A stretch of DNA of 64,000 nt, taken from positions 62,001-126,000 of the forward strand of contig BEDY01000011.1 in NCBI GenBank assembly GCA_002335605.1, read 5' to 3'. The DNA comes from Prillingera fragicola. Its lineage: Eukaryota > Basidiomycota > Tremellomycetes > Trichosporonales > Trichosporonaceae. Below the pieces are notes generated by a model. It was given only the letters and a program-made list of their open reading frames with translations. It had not been told where the DNA came from and searched no databases. The position numbers and the translations under genes are program-made. Of this stretch, positions 55,692 through 64,000 are shown piece after piece. Positions within the stretch are counted from its first letter, which is position 1. The number at the start of each line of letters is the position of its first letter.

Positions 55692-57747
55692 TCAGCCGGA
55701 ACAACTCACCGCAATGCCAGCAGCAACAACAGGCGGAATAACGGTCTCCAGGGCAAACTCATACGCACCCACCCGGGCCTTGTACTGTGCACGCGTGAGA
55801 AACTCGACAGTCTTCATCCGCTGCATGAGCCTGCTTGCGCGGTGCGACTGGGTGGTGACAATCAGCTCGCGGAGGGTGTGGACCACAGCCTTGGCGAGGT
55901 CGGCTTTGTCCAGACCAGGGTCAAAGCCGAGACCGGCTGGGCCAATCTTCGGGACGTCGACAATGGTAATCTTCAGGTCTACCTGGCCAAAGAGCAGTTC
56001 CTGCGTGACGGAGCGAAGGATGCCCATCGTGTGGCTGATCGTCGTGGGCCAGTTGGGGTTGCAGCTGGTGAACACGACCACTACCTCCTCGACGGTGGGT
56101 GGGAGGGAGAGCGCGCTGGTAGTGGCGTGTGGAAAGTATCCCTGGGAGCAGTCGACGTTGAGGACGCACTTTTTCACGTCGCCACGGAGCATGAATGTGG
56201 CGCGGTCGGATTCGTGGACGAGGCTGGTGAAGAGGACGACGCGGCGGGAGCGGAGTGGGAGGAGCATGGTCTTGCTCGTTGTGTCCTCGCGGTACCTGAT
56301 CGTGTCGACGTTGCAGAGATCGTTAACCAGGGAGACAACCTGAGACGCTTTGATGGAGCCCAAAATGTCGACAATGCTGGTGTGGAGGAGGGGTTGCCGG
56401 TGGAGGGCAGAGACGGAGAGACGGGCGTTGTGAACATGCTGGTGCCAGCCGAGCATGTGCGGCAGGCGGCCTTGCGGAGCAGCAATGGACGCGGTATGAG
56501 TACACCATTCCTCGATAACGATGTGCTTCGCCATGAGAGTTCCGACCTGGTGGTTGACACTACGCGACACCAAGCGCAAGTTCATAAGGTCGTCCCAGGC
56601 GCAGTGGCGGAGGATAATGTCAAAGACCTCCAATGCCATTGTCCTGCTGCGGCAACTGGTTGAGCGACACCTGCGAAGCCTGGTATTCATGGAGAATGCT
56701 GCTGTACCACGACACGCCGGCGCGACGAGGGCGAATAGTGCTGGATCCCACAGATGATTGCGCCATGCTGCTGAGCGTCGTGGCAGAGTGTCCCAACTCG
56801 GACAGTGTCCGAGTATCGTCCGAGAACCTAATGCTGCCCGCGCGCAGATTGTCGATATGTTCGAGCGGCATAAACTGCTCCGTGCCGTCACTCCGGGCGG
56901 TCTGGTAGGACAGGTACGAGGAGACGCTGAGCCCAGATACGCGGCGGGGAGCCGGCTCACGAGGGGCCACGGCGTGAACGACCGGTTTCGGGATACCAGC
57001 CAGCTTGTACGGGCAGCAGCGGTCTTTCCCTCCCAGAATCTCTGTGGGTACCTGAAGGGTGTCGCCGCTGACTGACATCCTGCGCTCCGACTTGGGCGGA
57101 CGAGGAGGTCGATTCAGCGAGTCGCCCCACATTGCCGGGCCTAGGTCCAGGGCTGGGAGCTCGGTGATGGTGGGGGCGCTAGATGAGCTGACCGACGACC
57201 GGCGATGAGACTTGGGCGGACGCGGTGGACGCGGTGGAAGCGAGCCCTTGGTCGGAGTGTAACGAGGCTCGGGTGTCGGTGCCAGCACTTTCACTGGTGG
57301 GAGGTTATGATTGTCCGGAGGGGGGGTCACTGGGTTGTCGAGCGAGGAACGAACCGGCTTGGCCAGAGTCTTGGGACGAAACTTGCGGCCATGGGCAGGG
57401 GGAAGGTGGCTCCTCGCCGGCGGGGTGTCGACTGAGGGTTCGAAATGCACAGAGTGCCGCGTATTGGCAGGGGAAGGGTCACGACGGAGAACACTCGTAG
57501 GACGGAACGGTTGGGGCACAAAAACAAGGGTTGAGCGGCGGAATGGGTCTGGGTCGTCTACATCCTCGAGCACGATGGGTGGGATGGCCGCAGGAGCGCT
57601 GTGTCGCTTTGAGCGTACGGACGGGAGACGGCTCGTCACTAGCTTGCGGCGTTTGCGGCCACTCGCTGGCTCGAGGCTGGGTTTGGACTGCTGGTGAGTG
57701 CATGAATGACGGGGATGTATTTTATCACCTACCCAGGAGCCGCCCAT
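55692..57747 (-). CDS. F-box-like family protein P4, predicted N-myristoylated
   Basis: Exon 1 is 57747-57733 (15 nt, MGGSW). A 45-nt intron follows, then exon 2 from 57687 begins SKPSLEPASGRKRRK, giving MGGSWS, a myristoylation-type start without Cys3. The longer open frame upstream starts only at a TTG. Exon 2 is a 330-residue Pro/Ser/Arg-rich arm with PPRPPRPPKS written twice. Near 56680-56750 the coding moves to another frame through a phase-2 intron whose exact ends are unclear. The C-terminal part has MALEVFDIILRHCAWDDL, MNLRLVSRSVN, APQGRLPHMLGW, KKCVLNVDCS, VVVVFTSCNPNWP and EFLTRAQYKARVGAYEFALE. The stop at 55692 may be intronic. Confidence 0.68.
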
Positions 57748-58137
57748 TGGGAGCAGAGGTTGGGGCGGAGGTGAAATAGACAAAGTGGTGTCGCCCGCTG
57801 CTCCAGTCAGAAAAGTATGAGACTGGGGGTACTTACTGTGCCAGGAGAGGGAAAGGCTGCAAGGACACAACCAAGAATAAATGAAGATGGACAAGGAGAC
57901 GACTAGGAGACAGGTGAATGGAGAAAGATGAAGTGAGTAGTGAGAGCGCTAGTGACGCCAAAGTTGGCCCCGAAATACATGTAAAGGCAGGCGCGTCGCA
58001 ACCGCCGACAGGCATGCACCACGCGGCTTGCAGCTCTAACATGCATGTGTTGAACAATTCGTGTATAAGAGCTACGTACAGTTCTTCTCTCCCCTAGCCA
58101 GCTCAAAGCGCGATCGAGGGTGCATCGAGACAGCCAA
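57748..58137. other. Spacer between P4 and P5, no gene seen
   Basis: It contains a good minus-strand intron-like segment (donor near 57837), probably in the P4 5' leader. Confidence 0.45.
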
Positions 58138-59187
58138 CTAATCGACCATCTCCTGGCTCCAAGCCGGGGTGTCGCCAGGACACATGTGGAGCGCAAAGAT
58201 GTAGCTTCCAACGGTCGCACGATACTGCTTCGAGTCGAAGAACTGAATGTTATCAACGCAGGCATTGAGCTCCTCGACGGTCGCTCCCGAGGTGTTGACG
58301 CCGTTGGCCACGAGATTGCGGAGGAGAGCGCTGATACTGTTGCCGTACGTCTTCGAGTTGAGTTGGGGATTCGGTGGCTTCCGCCTACTGAGAAGACCGG
58401 GGCTGCTGGGTTGGGTGCAGTAGTCGACAAACACGAACTGGATGCGGCTCATAAGTTTGACAATTGTCTTCGCCATCGGCGAAAAGACACCCAAGGTGCT
58501 ACGGGCGTTGCTGAAATCATCGACCAGCACAACTTTGCGTAAAGCTGCGGATTGGGGGATACTGTCGAAAGCTGCAGGGCCGGCCCCTCTGTGAAGTACA
58601 AAGCACTCAAGGTAGGGAAGAGTGAGGGTAGTTATGGTGCGCGAGCTGTCGGGCCACACGACGAGGACACGAGCATTCAAGGCGATAGGAGACATGCTCT
58701 CGCCGGGCGGAGCATTGTTCTTAGTCTCGCTGAGCCCCGGTTTGTCGTCCAAAACGTCGCTGTCGTCGTCACTGATATCGTCTGAGAGACAACGGAGCAT
58801 CTCGAGGGGAGGCCTGTCGCCCTTTGCCAAATGTTGGGCAAAGCTGGCGATGGTGCTCTCACGCACGAGATATTTCCAGTCGTCCTCCCAGAACTCGATA
58901 ATCTTGGCAGTCAGGAGGACCTCAAGGCTGGGAGCTGGCTTGGCCTTGTCATTGGGGGGAGTGATGGGCAGGCGCATGCCGCCAGGTACGCGACAGTGGG
59001 AGTCTTTCGCCAGGACGAGGTGGCGAGCGAAAGCGACATTTGCACGAGTGCGTAGAGAACGGTTGGTGAGGCGAAGTGCCAGGAGGGTTTGGTGTGTTGC
59101 GCAGAGGCAGATAGCATCAAAGATGTGTGGGAAGCTGTCCGGGTGGAGGGGTTGGGAGCGAGAGCGCGCTGTGGTAGGTGCGGACAT
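58138..59187 (-). CDS. F-box-like family protein P5, 349 residues
   Basis: Single exon. The frame extends to 59205 only through GTG, so ATG 59187 (MSAPTTARS) is chosen. It has no long arm; the F-box-like motif comes almost at once: DSFPHIFDAICL, LLALRLTNRSLRTR, ARHLVLAKD. Later blocks are LRKVVLVDDFSN, RIQFVFVDYC and FFDSKQYRATVGSYIFALH. There is no Gly2, so it is not predicted to be acylated. It may be the cytosolic or nuclear counterpart of P2-P4. Confidence 0.7.
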   Translation of the reverse strand: MSAPTTARSRSQPLHPDSFPHIFDAICLCATHQTLLALRLTNRSLRTRANVAFARHLVLAKDSHCRVPGGMRLPITPPNDKAKPAPSLEVLLTAKIIEFWEDDWKYLVRESTIASFAQHLAKGDRPPLEMLRCLSDDISDDDSDVLDDKPGLSETKNNAPPGESMSPIALNARVLVVWPDSSRTITTLTLPYLECFVLHRGAGPAAFDSIPQSAALRKVVLVDDFSNARSTLGVFSPMAKTIVKLMSRIQFVFVDYCTQPSSPGLLSRRKPPNPQLNSKTYGNSISALLRNLVANGVNTSGATVEELNACVDNIQFFDSKQYRATVGSYIFALHMCPGDTPAWSQEMVD

Positions 59188-60018
59188 GGCTGTTGGGCTA
59201 TGCACTGAGTGTGTGAGAACGTTGCGAGAGTGATGAGTGGAAAGAGAGACAGTGAGGTCAGTGAGTGTAGTGTCAACGTGGAACCCCAGAGAGTGTCACT
59301 GGAAGAGGACGGATGCAGGCGCGGGAAAACACATTGCGAGCGCCCTCACCAACACGCCGCCGTTGTCCGACAAACGCTGCACCGAAACGAGGACCTACGA
59401 TAGCTCTAAGAAGTTTGATGTCATTGAGATTGAGAAGCGTGAATAGGTTGCGGGGGCTCTGACGAGCCGGATGTCATTCAGGTTTAAGAGGTGGATATCT
59501 TGGTACCGCGCTCTGCGTAAGGTGGTTGGGGCTTGACCCCGGCGGACACACATGGTTGGGAGTTGCCCGAGCTGGAGGAATTGAAACGCAGAACACGCCC
59601 ATTTAGTAGAGAGGCCATGAGCGTTGAAAGATGTCCTATCCGACAAGAGGCCATGATATGATCAGAAATGTTGAGAGAGAGTTGTTGATGATCTGCATGT
59701 TCAGGCCGTTTACGTCCGAACGGAACCAAACGCGTCCACAGCAAAGTCACGTGACTTTGCTCCCCATCTTATCAGATTAGGATACCTGTCCAAACTCTCC
59801 ATCGGCCGACAGACTCTCCCATCTCTCAGCGCACAATACCCAAGGACAAGGGCGAGACGCGCGCACCAAGCCCACCCCGGTTGTGTTTTTTCAACCCCAT
59901 CGCGCCATCAGACGACAGTGTTTGGCCATGGACTTTAAATCTCTCCCACATCCCTGTTGTTCACTTCACGCAACCACAATCTCACGACTCACTCACCCCT
60001 CGCACGAGCACGGCCGAC
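59188..60018. other. Divergent spacer between P5 and P6
   Basis: It probably contains both promoters. A TTTAAA element lies near 59935. The P6 frame is open back to 59881 but starts there at TTG. Confidence 0.45.
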
Positions 60019-61392
60019 ATGAACTCTGGCACGAAGCGTACAGCGACATCTCCCCCGCCGGCACGACCGGTACGGGGCGCGTCCATTGTGTTGGAGGATA
60101 CCTCCTCCCCAGTCGACATTGCGAAACATGCGCGCCTCCACGTATCTGACGACGAGGTCTTCGCTACCGATGTGCACGCGCCCACCCCCCTCCCAGCCTG
60201 CTCCTGGCTCAATACCCCCATACCAGCCCACGAAGACTGCATCAAATCATCTTCCCTCCTCACCCCACCCCCAACCCCCCCACCAGTCTACCACCACGCA
60301 CCGCTAGACCACACCTCGTTCCCACACATCTTTGACTCGATCCTCGCACTCGCCCCCCGCGCCTCCCTCCTAGCCCTCCGGCGTACCTCCCGGGCAACCC
60401 GGAATCGCGTCGACACAGCCCTGGCCTCGCACCTGATACTCTCCTTCCCCTCGGCCCGCTGCACCATAGCCGAAGTCCGCATCACCTCCCCCTTGGGCAA
60501 ACTCCCATCCCTCCACTCCTGGGCGAAAGCTTGCACACCGGCCCCACCGACGTGCTGCTCCCAGTTCGACCCGCACGCCATAGCCGGCAGCCTCGTGCAG
60601 ATCGAACCCTCCCTCCTTCCCGTGTGCCGCCCAGCCCCGCTCCCCTCAGCCTTCAACGCCGCAGTCCACACCGCCTGCCGCCGCGCACGCACAGTCGACG
60701 TCGTCGGCTGGCCACCCCGCGCGCTCCTAGCCGACCTCGCGCGCTCCCTCACCCCGGCGGCGGTACGGTACAGGGCGGACACGAAGGGGCTCTTCCGGCT
60801 GCAGATGGCCGTGCGCGCCCCGGCCTGTGTGAGCTTTACCGACGGCTCGTACACTGCGCGCGAGTTTCAGCATAAGCGCCTCGACGGGGTGAGGCGGTTT
60901 GTGCATAATGTGAGCAGCGGCGAGTTTGCGCCCCGTGGGAGTTTTCCGGAGGGGAGGCGGCTGCGCGAGGTCGTGCTTGTGTTTACGCCTGCCAAGTGGG
61001 TGTGCAACTTTGAGCCGCCGGGGGGTGAGGTTGTGCCGTTGGGCATGTTGAGCCGGTTTGCTGTGGATGTGGTGCGATACCTTCACCAGGTCGAGTTTAC
61101 GTTTGTGGATATTCTCGAGGCGGATCCGCTGTGGCTTGGGCTTGGTGCGCAGGACAAGCCGTTGTCAAAGGGCTTGATGCGGCTCAGGATTGTTCAGCGG
61201 TTGCATTCGTTGATCGACGACGGGATCAACAAGAGTGACTGGAGCGTGGATGAACTCAAGGACAAAGTCGAGCGCATCGCATTTGTCAGACGCGAGCAGT
61301 ATCGAGACAAGATTGGCGCCGAGGCGTATGCGTTTGAGACTGTCGAGTTTCCGGGTGGAGAGCAGTGGACCAAGGCCATTGTTGGCCCATAG
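60019..61392 (+). CDS. F-box-like family protein P6, 457 residues
   Basis: Single exon from ATG 60019 (MNSGTKRTATS); the upstream extension to 59881 has only a TTG start. An 80-residue Pro/Ser-rich arm leads to the motif TSFPHIFDSILALAPRASL, LLALRRTSRATRNRVD and ASHLILSFPS. Shared blocks are TSPLGKLPSLHSW, RRFVHNVSSGEF, LREVVLVFTPAKW, VEFTFVDILEADPLWLGLG and AFVRREQYRDKIGAEAYAFETVEF. It is on the opposite strand to P1-P5, so the family spread included an inversion or separate insertion. Confidence 0.72.
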   Translation: MNSGTKRTATSPPPARPVRGASIVLEDTSSPVDIAKHARLHVSDDEVFATDVHAPTPLPACSWLNTPIPAHEDCIKSSSLLTPPPTPPPVYHHAPLDHTSFPHIFDSILALAPRASLLALRRTSRATRNRVDTALASHLILSFPSARCTIAEVRITSPLGKLPSLHSWAKACTPAPPTCCSQFDPHAIAGSLVQIEPSLLPVCRPAPLPSAFNAAVHTACRRARTVDVVGWPPRALLADLARSLTPAAVRYRADTKGLFRLQMAVRAPACVSFTDGSYTAREFQHKRLDGVRRFVHNVSSGEFAPRGSFPEGRRLREVVLVFTPAKWVCNFEPPGGEVVPLGMLSRFAVDVVRYLHQVEFTFVDILEADPLWLGLGAQDKPLSKGLMRLRIVQRLHSLIDDGINKSDWSVDELKDKVERIAFVRREQYRDKIGAEAYAFETVEFPGGEQWTKAIVGP

Positions 61393-62075
61393 GCGTTGCA
61401 CATCGTGTCATTGTCATAGAGTATAGAAGACCTGGAACGTACCCTTTGTTGCCATGACTCTCGCGCGGAAACTGCCATGGACAGCTCTTGAGCACACACG
61501 ATGTAACCCCGCGGAGCCGCTGTGCCTCCTGCTCGTCTATAAGAGCAGGTTTGGAGAGGGTTGAGCGTGTCTAATCTGATAAGAGCCCAGTGCTAGAGGG
61601 CACAACAGGTGGACGCGGGGGAACGGAGTAATACCAAGAAGATGGTGGGCCGAGACAGTGTACGTACGTGTACTTGTGGTCCCAGATAAAGAGACGTTGA
61701 CCGAGGTGCGTGTCTTGGCTGTTGCGAGTGACAACAGTCTCCTATGTTTATCTTGACAACGTACAGAGAGACCATCAATGGGCAACGACATGAGGAGATA
61801 GGTGTATAGAAAGGTGTAGGTGGTTGGAGGAGATTTTGCCAAGAACAACAAGCCTCAAGCCACCGAGTCACTAGCGCGTCCTGTGCTCAATCTCTCTCTT
61901 GTTGCTTCTTTCTCATCATCATTCTCCCTCTTTGTCTCTTTGTCTTCTGCCCCTTGCTGATATAAGACTCTCTCACTTCGCTACACACTCATGCTGCCAT
62001 CACTCCTCACTGTGGTCAGCAACATCACCCAGCACGACTACAACCCAACCTAACTCCACCGAGCCATCATCCACA
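61393..62075. other. Spacer between P6 and P7, no gene seen
   Basis: A TATA-like GATATAAGA near 61959 lies about 115 bp upstream of ATG 62076. Confidence 0.45.
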
Positions 62076-63255
62076 ATGTCAAAAGCTGTTCGCTCCCTCA
62101 AGAGCCTCCTCAAACGCAAAGACTCGCCACCTCCACCACCTCCATCACCGCGCTTCATCCCAGTCCCAATCCCCATCAAGCAGGTTAAACCCCCTCGCGA
62201 GGTAGCCTTTGACCACACGGCCTATCCGCACCTCCTGGATCTCATCCTCGAGTTTGCCAGCTACGAGGTGCTGCGCATGACGCGCCTCACCTCCAAGGGC
62301 CTGCGGGGCAAGATTGACGCGTTGTTCGCTCGGCACATTGCCATTGTCGAGTACTGCATGACGTGAGTACACTCCTGGCAGGCAGCTGACAGCCAGGTGT
62401 GAGGACGACTGGGGCATGGTCGACGGCCGGCACTTTTACGGTGTAAAGCTGTACGGCATCTTCCACGGCAAGCGGCTCGTCCAGCCCCGCCTCGAGGGGG
62501 CCGTGGACGAGATGATGGAGCACCAGTGCGACGTGCTGCAGCACGAGCATACCTTGCTGGCCCACACGCGCGTGCTCGAACTGCACGTCCTGGTCAAGTA
62601 CACCCACGGGTACGATGCGTGCGTCCGGGCCGTCCGCTCCGAGACGCCGTCGCTGGACGCAGTGGCTATTAAGCGGAGCACGCGTGTTTGCCGTGACAGA
62701 GCCATGCTGAACCACGGTGTCGGGGTGTACAGCTTGCCCGCGACCAAGCGGTTCACCTACCTCCTCGACGACGTCTACAACGGCGGGCACGGGGGCTTGC
62801 TACCCGAGGGTGTTGAGCGGTATTTCGTTCGACTCAACATGGCCAAGCCGGGACCCGGAACACCCTCCGAGCTTCTCGACAAGGAGCACAAGCACATTTT
62901 GTGCCTGTTTCCATTCTGGAACCAGGATCATCCCGAGTATCGGCCCCAGCTGCGCGAGATTGCCGTGCTCATCGACTTTGAAAGCCTTCCCGGCACGACT
63001 CTGAACAAGGACAACGTGTGGTACTTGCCGTTCCATCCATACATTGTCCAGCTCCGGCGCGACTACGCCAAGCCCAACCATACGGACATGCAGGTACTTA
63101 GCACCTGGGAGTATGCCCATAAAGGTATCCACCCCTTGGAGGACGGAGAGTGGTTTACTACCATCCATCGGGTGAGCGTGATTAATCGTCGCAAGTTGCC
63201 GACTTTCGAGCTGTTGCCGTTTGCAGAGGACGCGTATGACTTCCATCATGCTTGA
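62076..63255 (+). CDS. Divergent F-box-like family protein P7, 381 residues
   Basis: Exons 62076-62362 and 62397-63255 are joined by a 34-nt phase-2 intron (GTGAGTAC, GCTGACAGCCAG), one of the shortest here; without it the frame stops at once. The start MSKAVRSLKSLLKRK is basic, followed by a polyproline run. The motif TAYPHLLDLILEFASYEVL, LRMTRLTSKGLRGK and FARHIAIVEY matches the family. The rest differs and lacks the C-terminal block of P1-P6. It has its own conserved-looking segments, ALINDFES-type strands such as IAVLIDFESLPG and a C-terminus LPTFELLPFAEDAYDF. It may be an older branch. Confidence 0.62.
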
Positions 63256-63462
63256 TTGTAGGCGTTGAGAAAGGCATGCATGGATACCAGGCATGGCCTA
63301 GGGGGAGAGCTTCCAGGATACCTGGGAGGCGTACCTCTGCAAAGCAAGGTCAGCTCTCACTGGAATGGAAGTGCTGGCGTGCTCCGTTGTTGCTAACGCA
63401 AACATCCTTGTACATACATATGGATGCACTGTCTACGCCGTGCCCAGTACACAAAACCCAAA

Positions 63463-64000
63463 CTAGAACAACTGCTCTGTAATCTGCCCCCCAGCCTCCA
63501 TACCAGGCAACATACCCAGGCCCAACACCTCTTCCAAGCCCGTAAACGCTCCCATACCCATATTGAACCCCGCGTCGACATTCATCCCCGTGCCCCCGCC
63601 GTCGAGCAGGATAGCACTCAGGTCGGGCGCGCCGGCCCCCGTGTCGCTGTGGCGAATATCCGGCATGAGCTGGATGAACTGCACGCGCGAGTACTGCCCG
63701 TCAGCGGTGCCAAGTAGGGGTGAACTCACAATGTTCCACCAGTCCCAGAGCCCGTCGCCGATTTCCCCGCCACTCTGCGCGTTGAGGAGCGCGAGGATCA
63801 CGCGCAGAACTTTTCCCCTCAGGCTCTCGCCGTTCGAAGCAAGGCATTCGAGGGGCATGCGTTCCAGCTGCCTGAAGGCGCGCTTGGCGATTTCAAAGCG
63901 TTCCTGCTCCGAGTCGACTTCTGGTGTCACTTTAGCGCGGAGGTCAAGCTGGATTGTCAGCTGCTGTTCTGAGCTGGAGGGGAGCGACTTACGAGGGCGA
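63463..64000 (-). CDS. Partial gene, C-terminal part of a hypothetical (possibly transcription-factor) protein
   Basis: Three exons are visible: 63993 to beyond the edge, 63948-63730 and 63693-63463. Introns of 44 and 36 nt have GTAAGT / GTGAGT donors and CTGAC branch sites. The readable part begins LDLRAKVTPEVDSEQ, has a helical region FEIAKRAFRQLERMPLECL and GKVLRVILALLN, and ends in a Gly/Met-rich tail (FNMGMGAFTGLEEVLGLG). Such glycine-rich ends occur in fungal Zn2Cys6 regulators, but the DNA-binding part would lie outside the window, so this is only a suggestion. Confidence 0.6.
   Translation of the reverse strand, partial: RPRKSLPSSSEQQLTIQLDLRAKVTPEVDSEQERFEIAKRAFRQLERMPLECLASNGESLRGKVLRVILALLNAQSGGEIGDGLWDWWNIVSSPLLGTADGQYSRVQFIQLMPDIRHSDTGAGAPDLSAILLDGGGTGMNVDAGFNMGMGAFTGLEEVLGLGMLPGMEAGGQITEQLF

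Noticed and set aside
1..64000. CRISPR arrays, phage or bacterial elements
   Set aside because: Introns, nuclear tRNA introns and fungal domain families show eukaryotic DNA; no direct-repeat array was seen.

Overview
This window looks like nuclear DNA of a basidiomycete fungus, most likely a Tremellomycete of the Trichosporonales type. Genes are compact and GC-rich. They carry many very short introns (30-60 nt) with GTRAGT-like donors and a CTGAC or CTAAC branch site just before the acceptor AG. All four tRNA genes have introns. Many proteins are long and rich in Ser, Pro and Ala. The species is inferred; no marker gene in the window settles it.

Region 1 (1-20.4 kb) holds the conserved genes: a YheT/Eht1-type alpha/beta hydrolase, an MDR-family NAD(P)H reductase (CurA/prostaglandin-reductase type), a large homeodomain protein, and a 1889-residue protein joining an N-terminal coactosin-like ADF-H domain to a C-terminal PH domain. 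tRNA-Val and tRNA-Ala lie between them. Two members of a cysteine micro-protein family (C4-1, C4-2) sit at the left edge.

Region 2 (20.7-25.6 kb) is a same-strand run of six more C4 genes and one apparent relic. Most encode 37-63 residues, with four cysteines in the pattern C-x(8-13)-C-x(9-17)-C-x-[YW]-C, and each has one phase-1 intron just before the second cysteine. I know of no described family with this plan, and this is the best candidate for something new.

Region 3 (26.4-31 kb) holds tRNA-Leu, an unknown protein and a 4-coumarate-CoA-ligase-like enzyme with a C-terminal ARL peroxisomal signal. Region 4 (31-42 kb) is a string of small unknown genes, tRNA-Ile, a small membrane protein and a three-exon unknown.

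Region 5 (44-63.3 kb) is an expanded family of seven proteins with an F-box-like N-terminal helical motif; six of them also share C-terminal blocks. Three begin with a separate 15-nt exon coding MG(C/G)xx, spliced to Ser-Lys/Gln-Pro, which creates an N-myristoylation (and in two cases palmitoylation) signal. Two GPI-anchored, repeat-rich wall proteins with the same TATA-like 10-mer lie inside this region. A partial gene runs off the right edge.

The layout suggests a conserved housekeeping block next to a fast-evolving accessory region of lineage-specific families. Splice junctions were placed by eye from reading-frame continuity and consensus sites, so individual exon ends may be off where noted.
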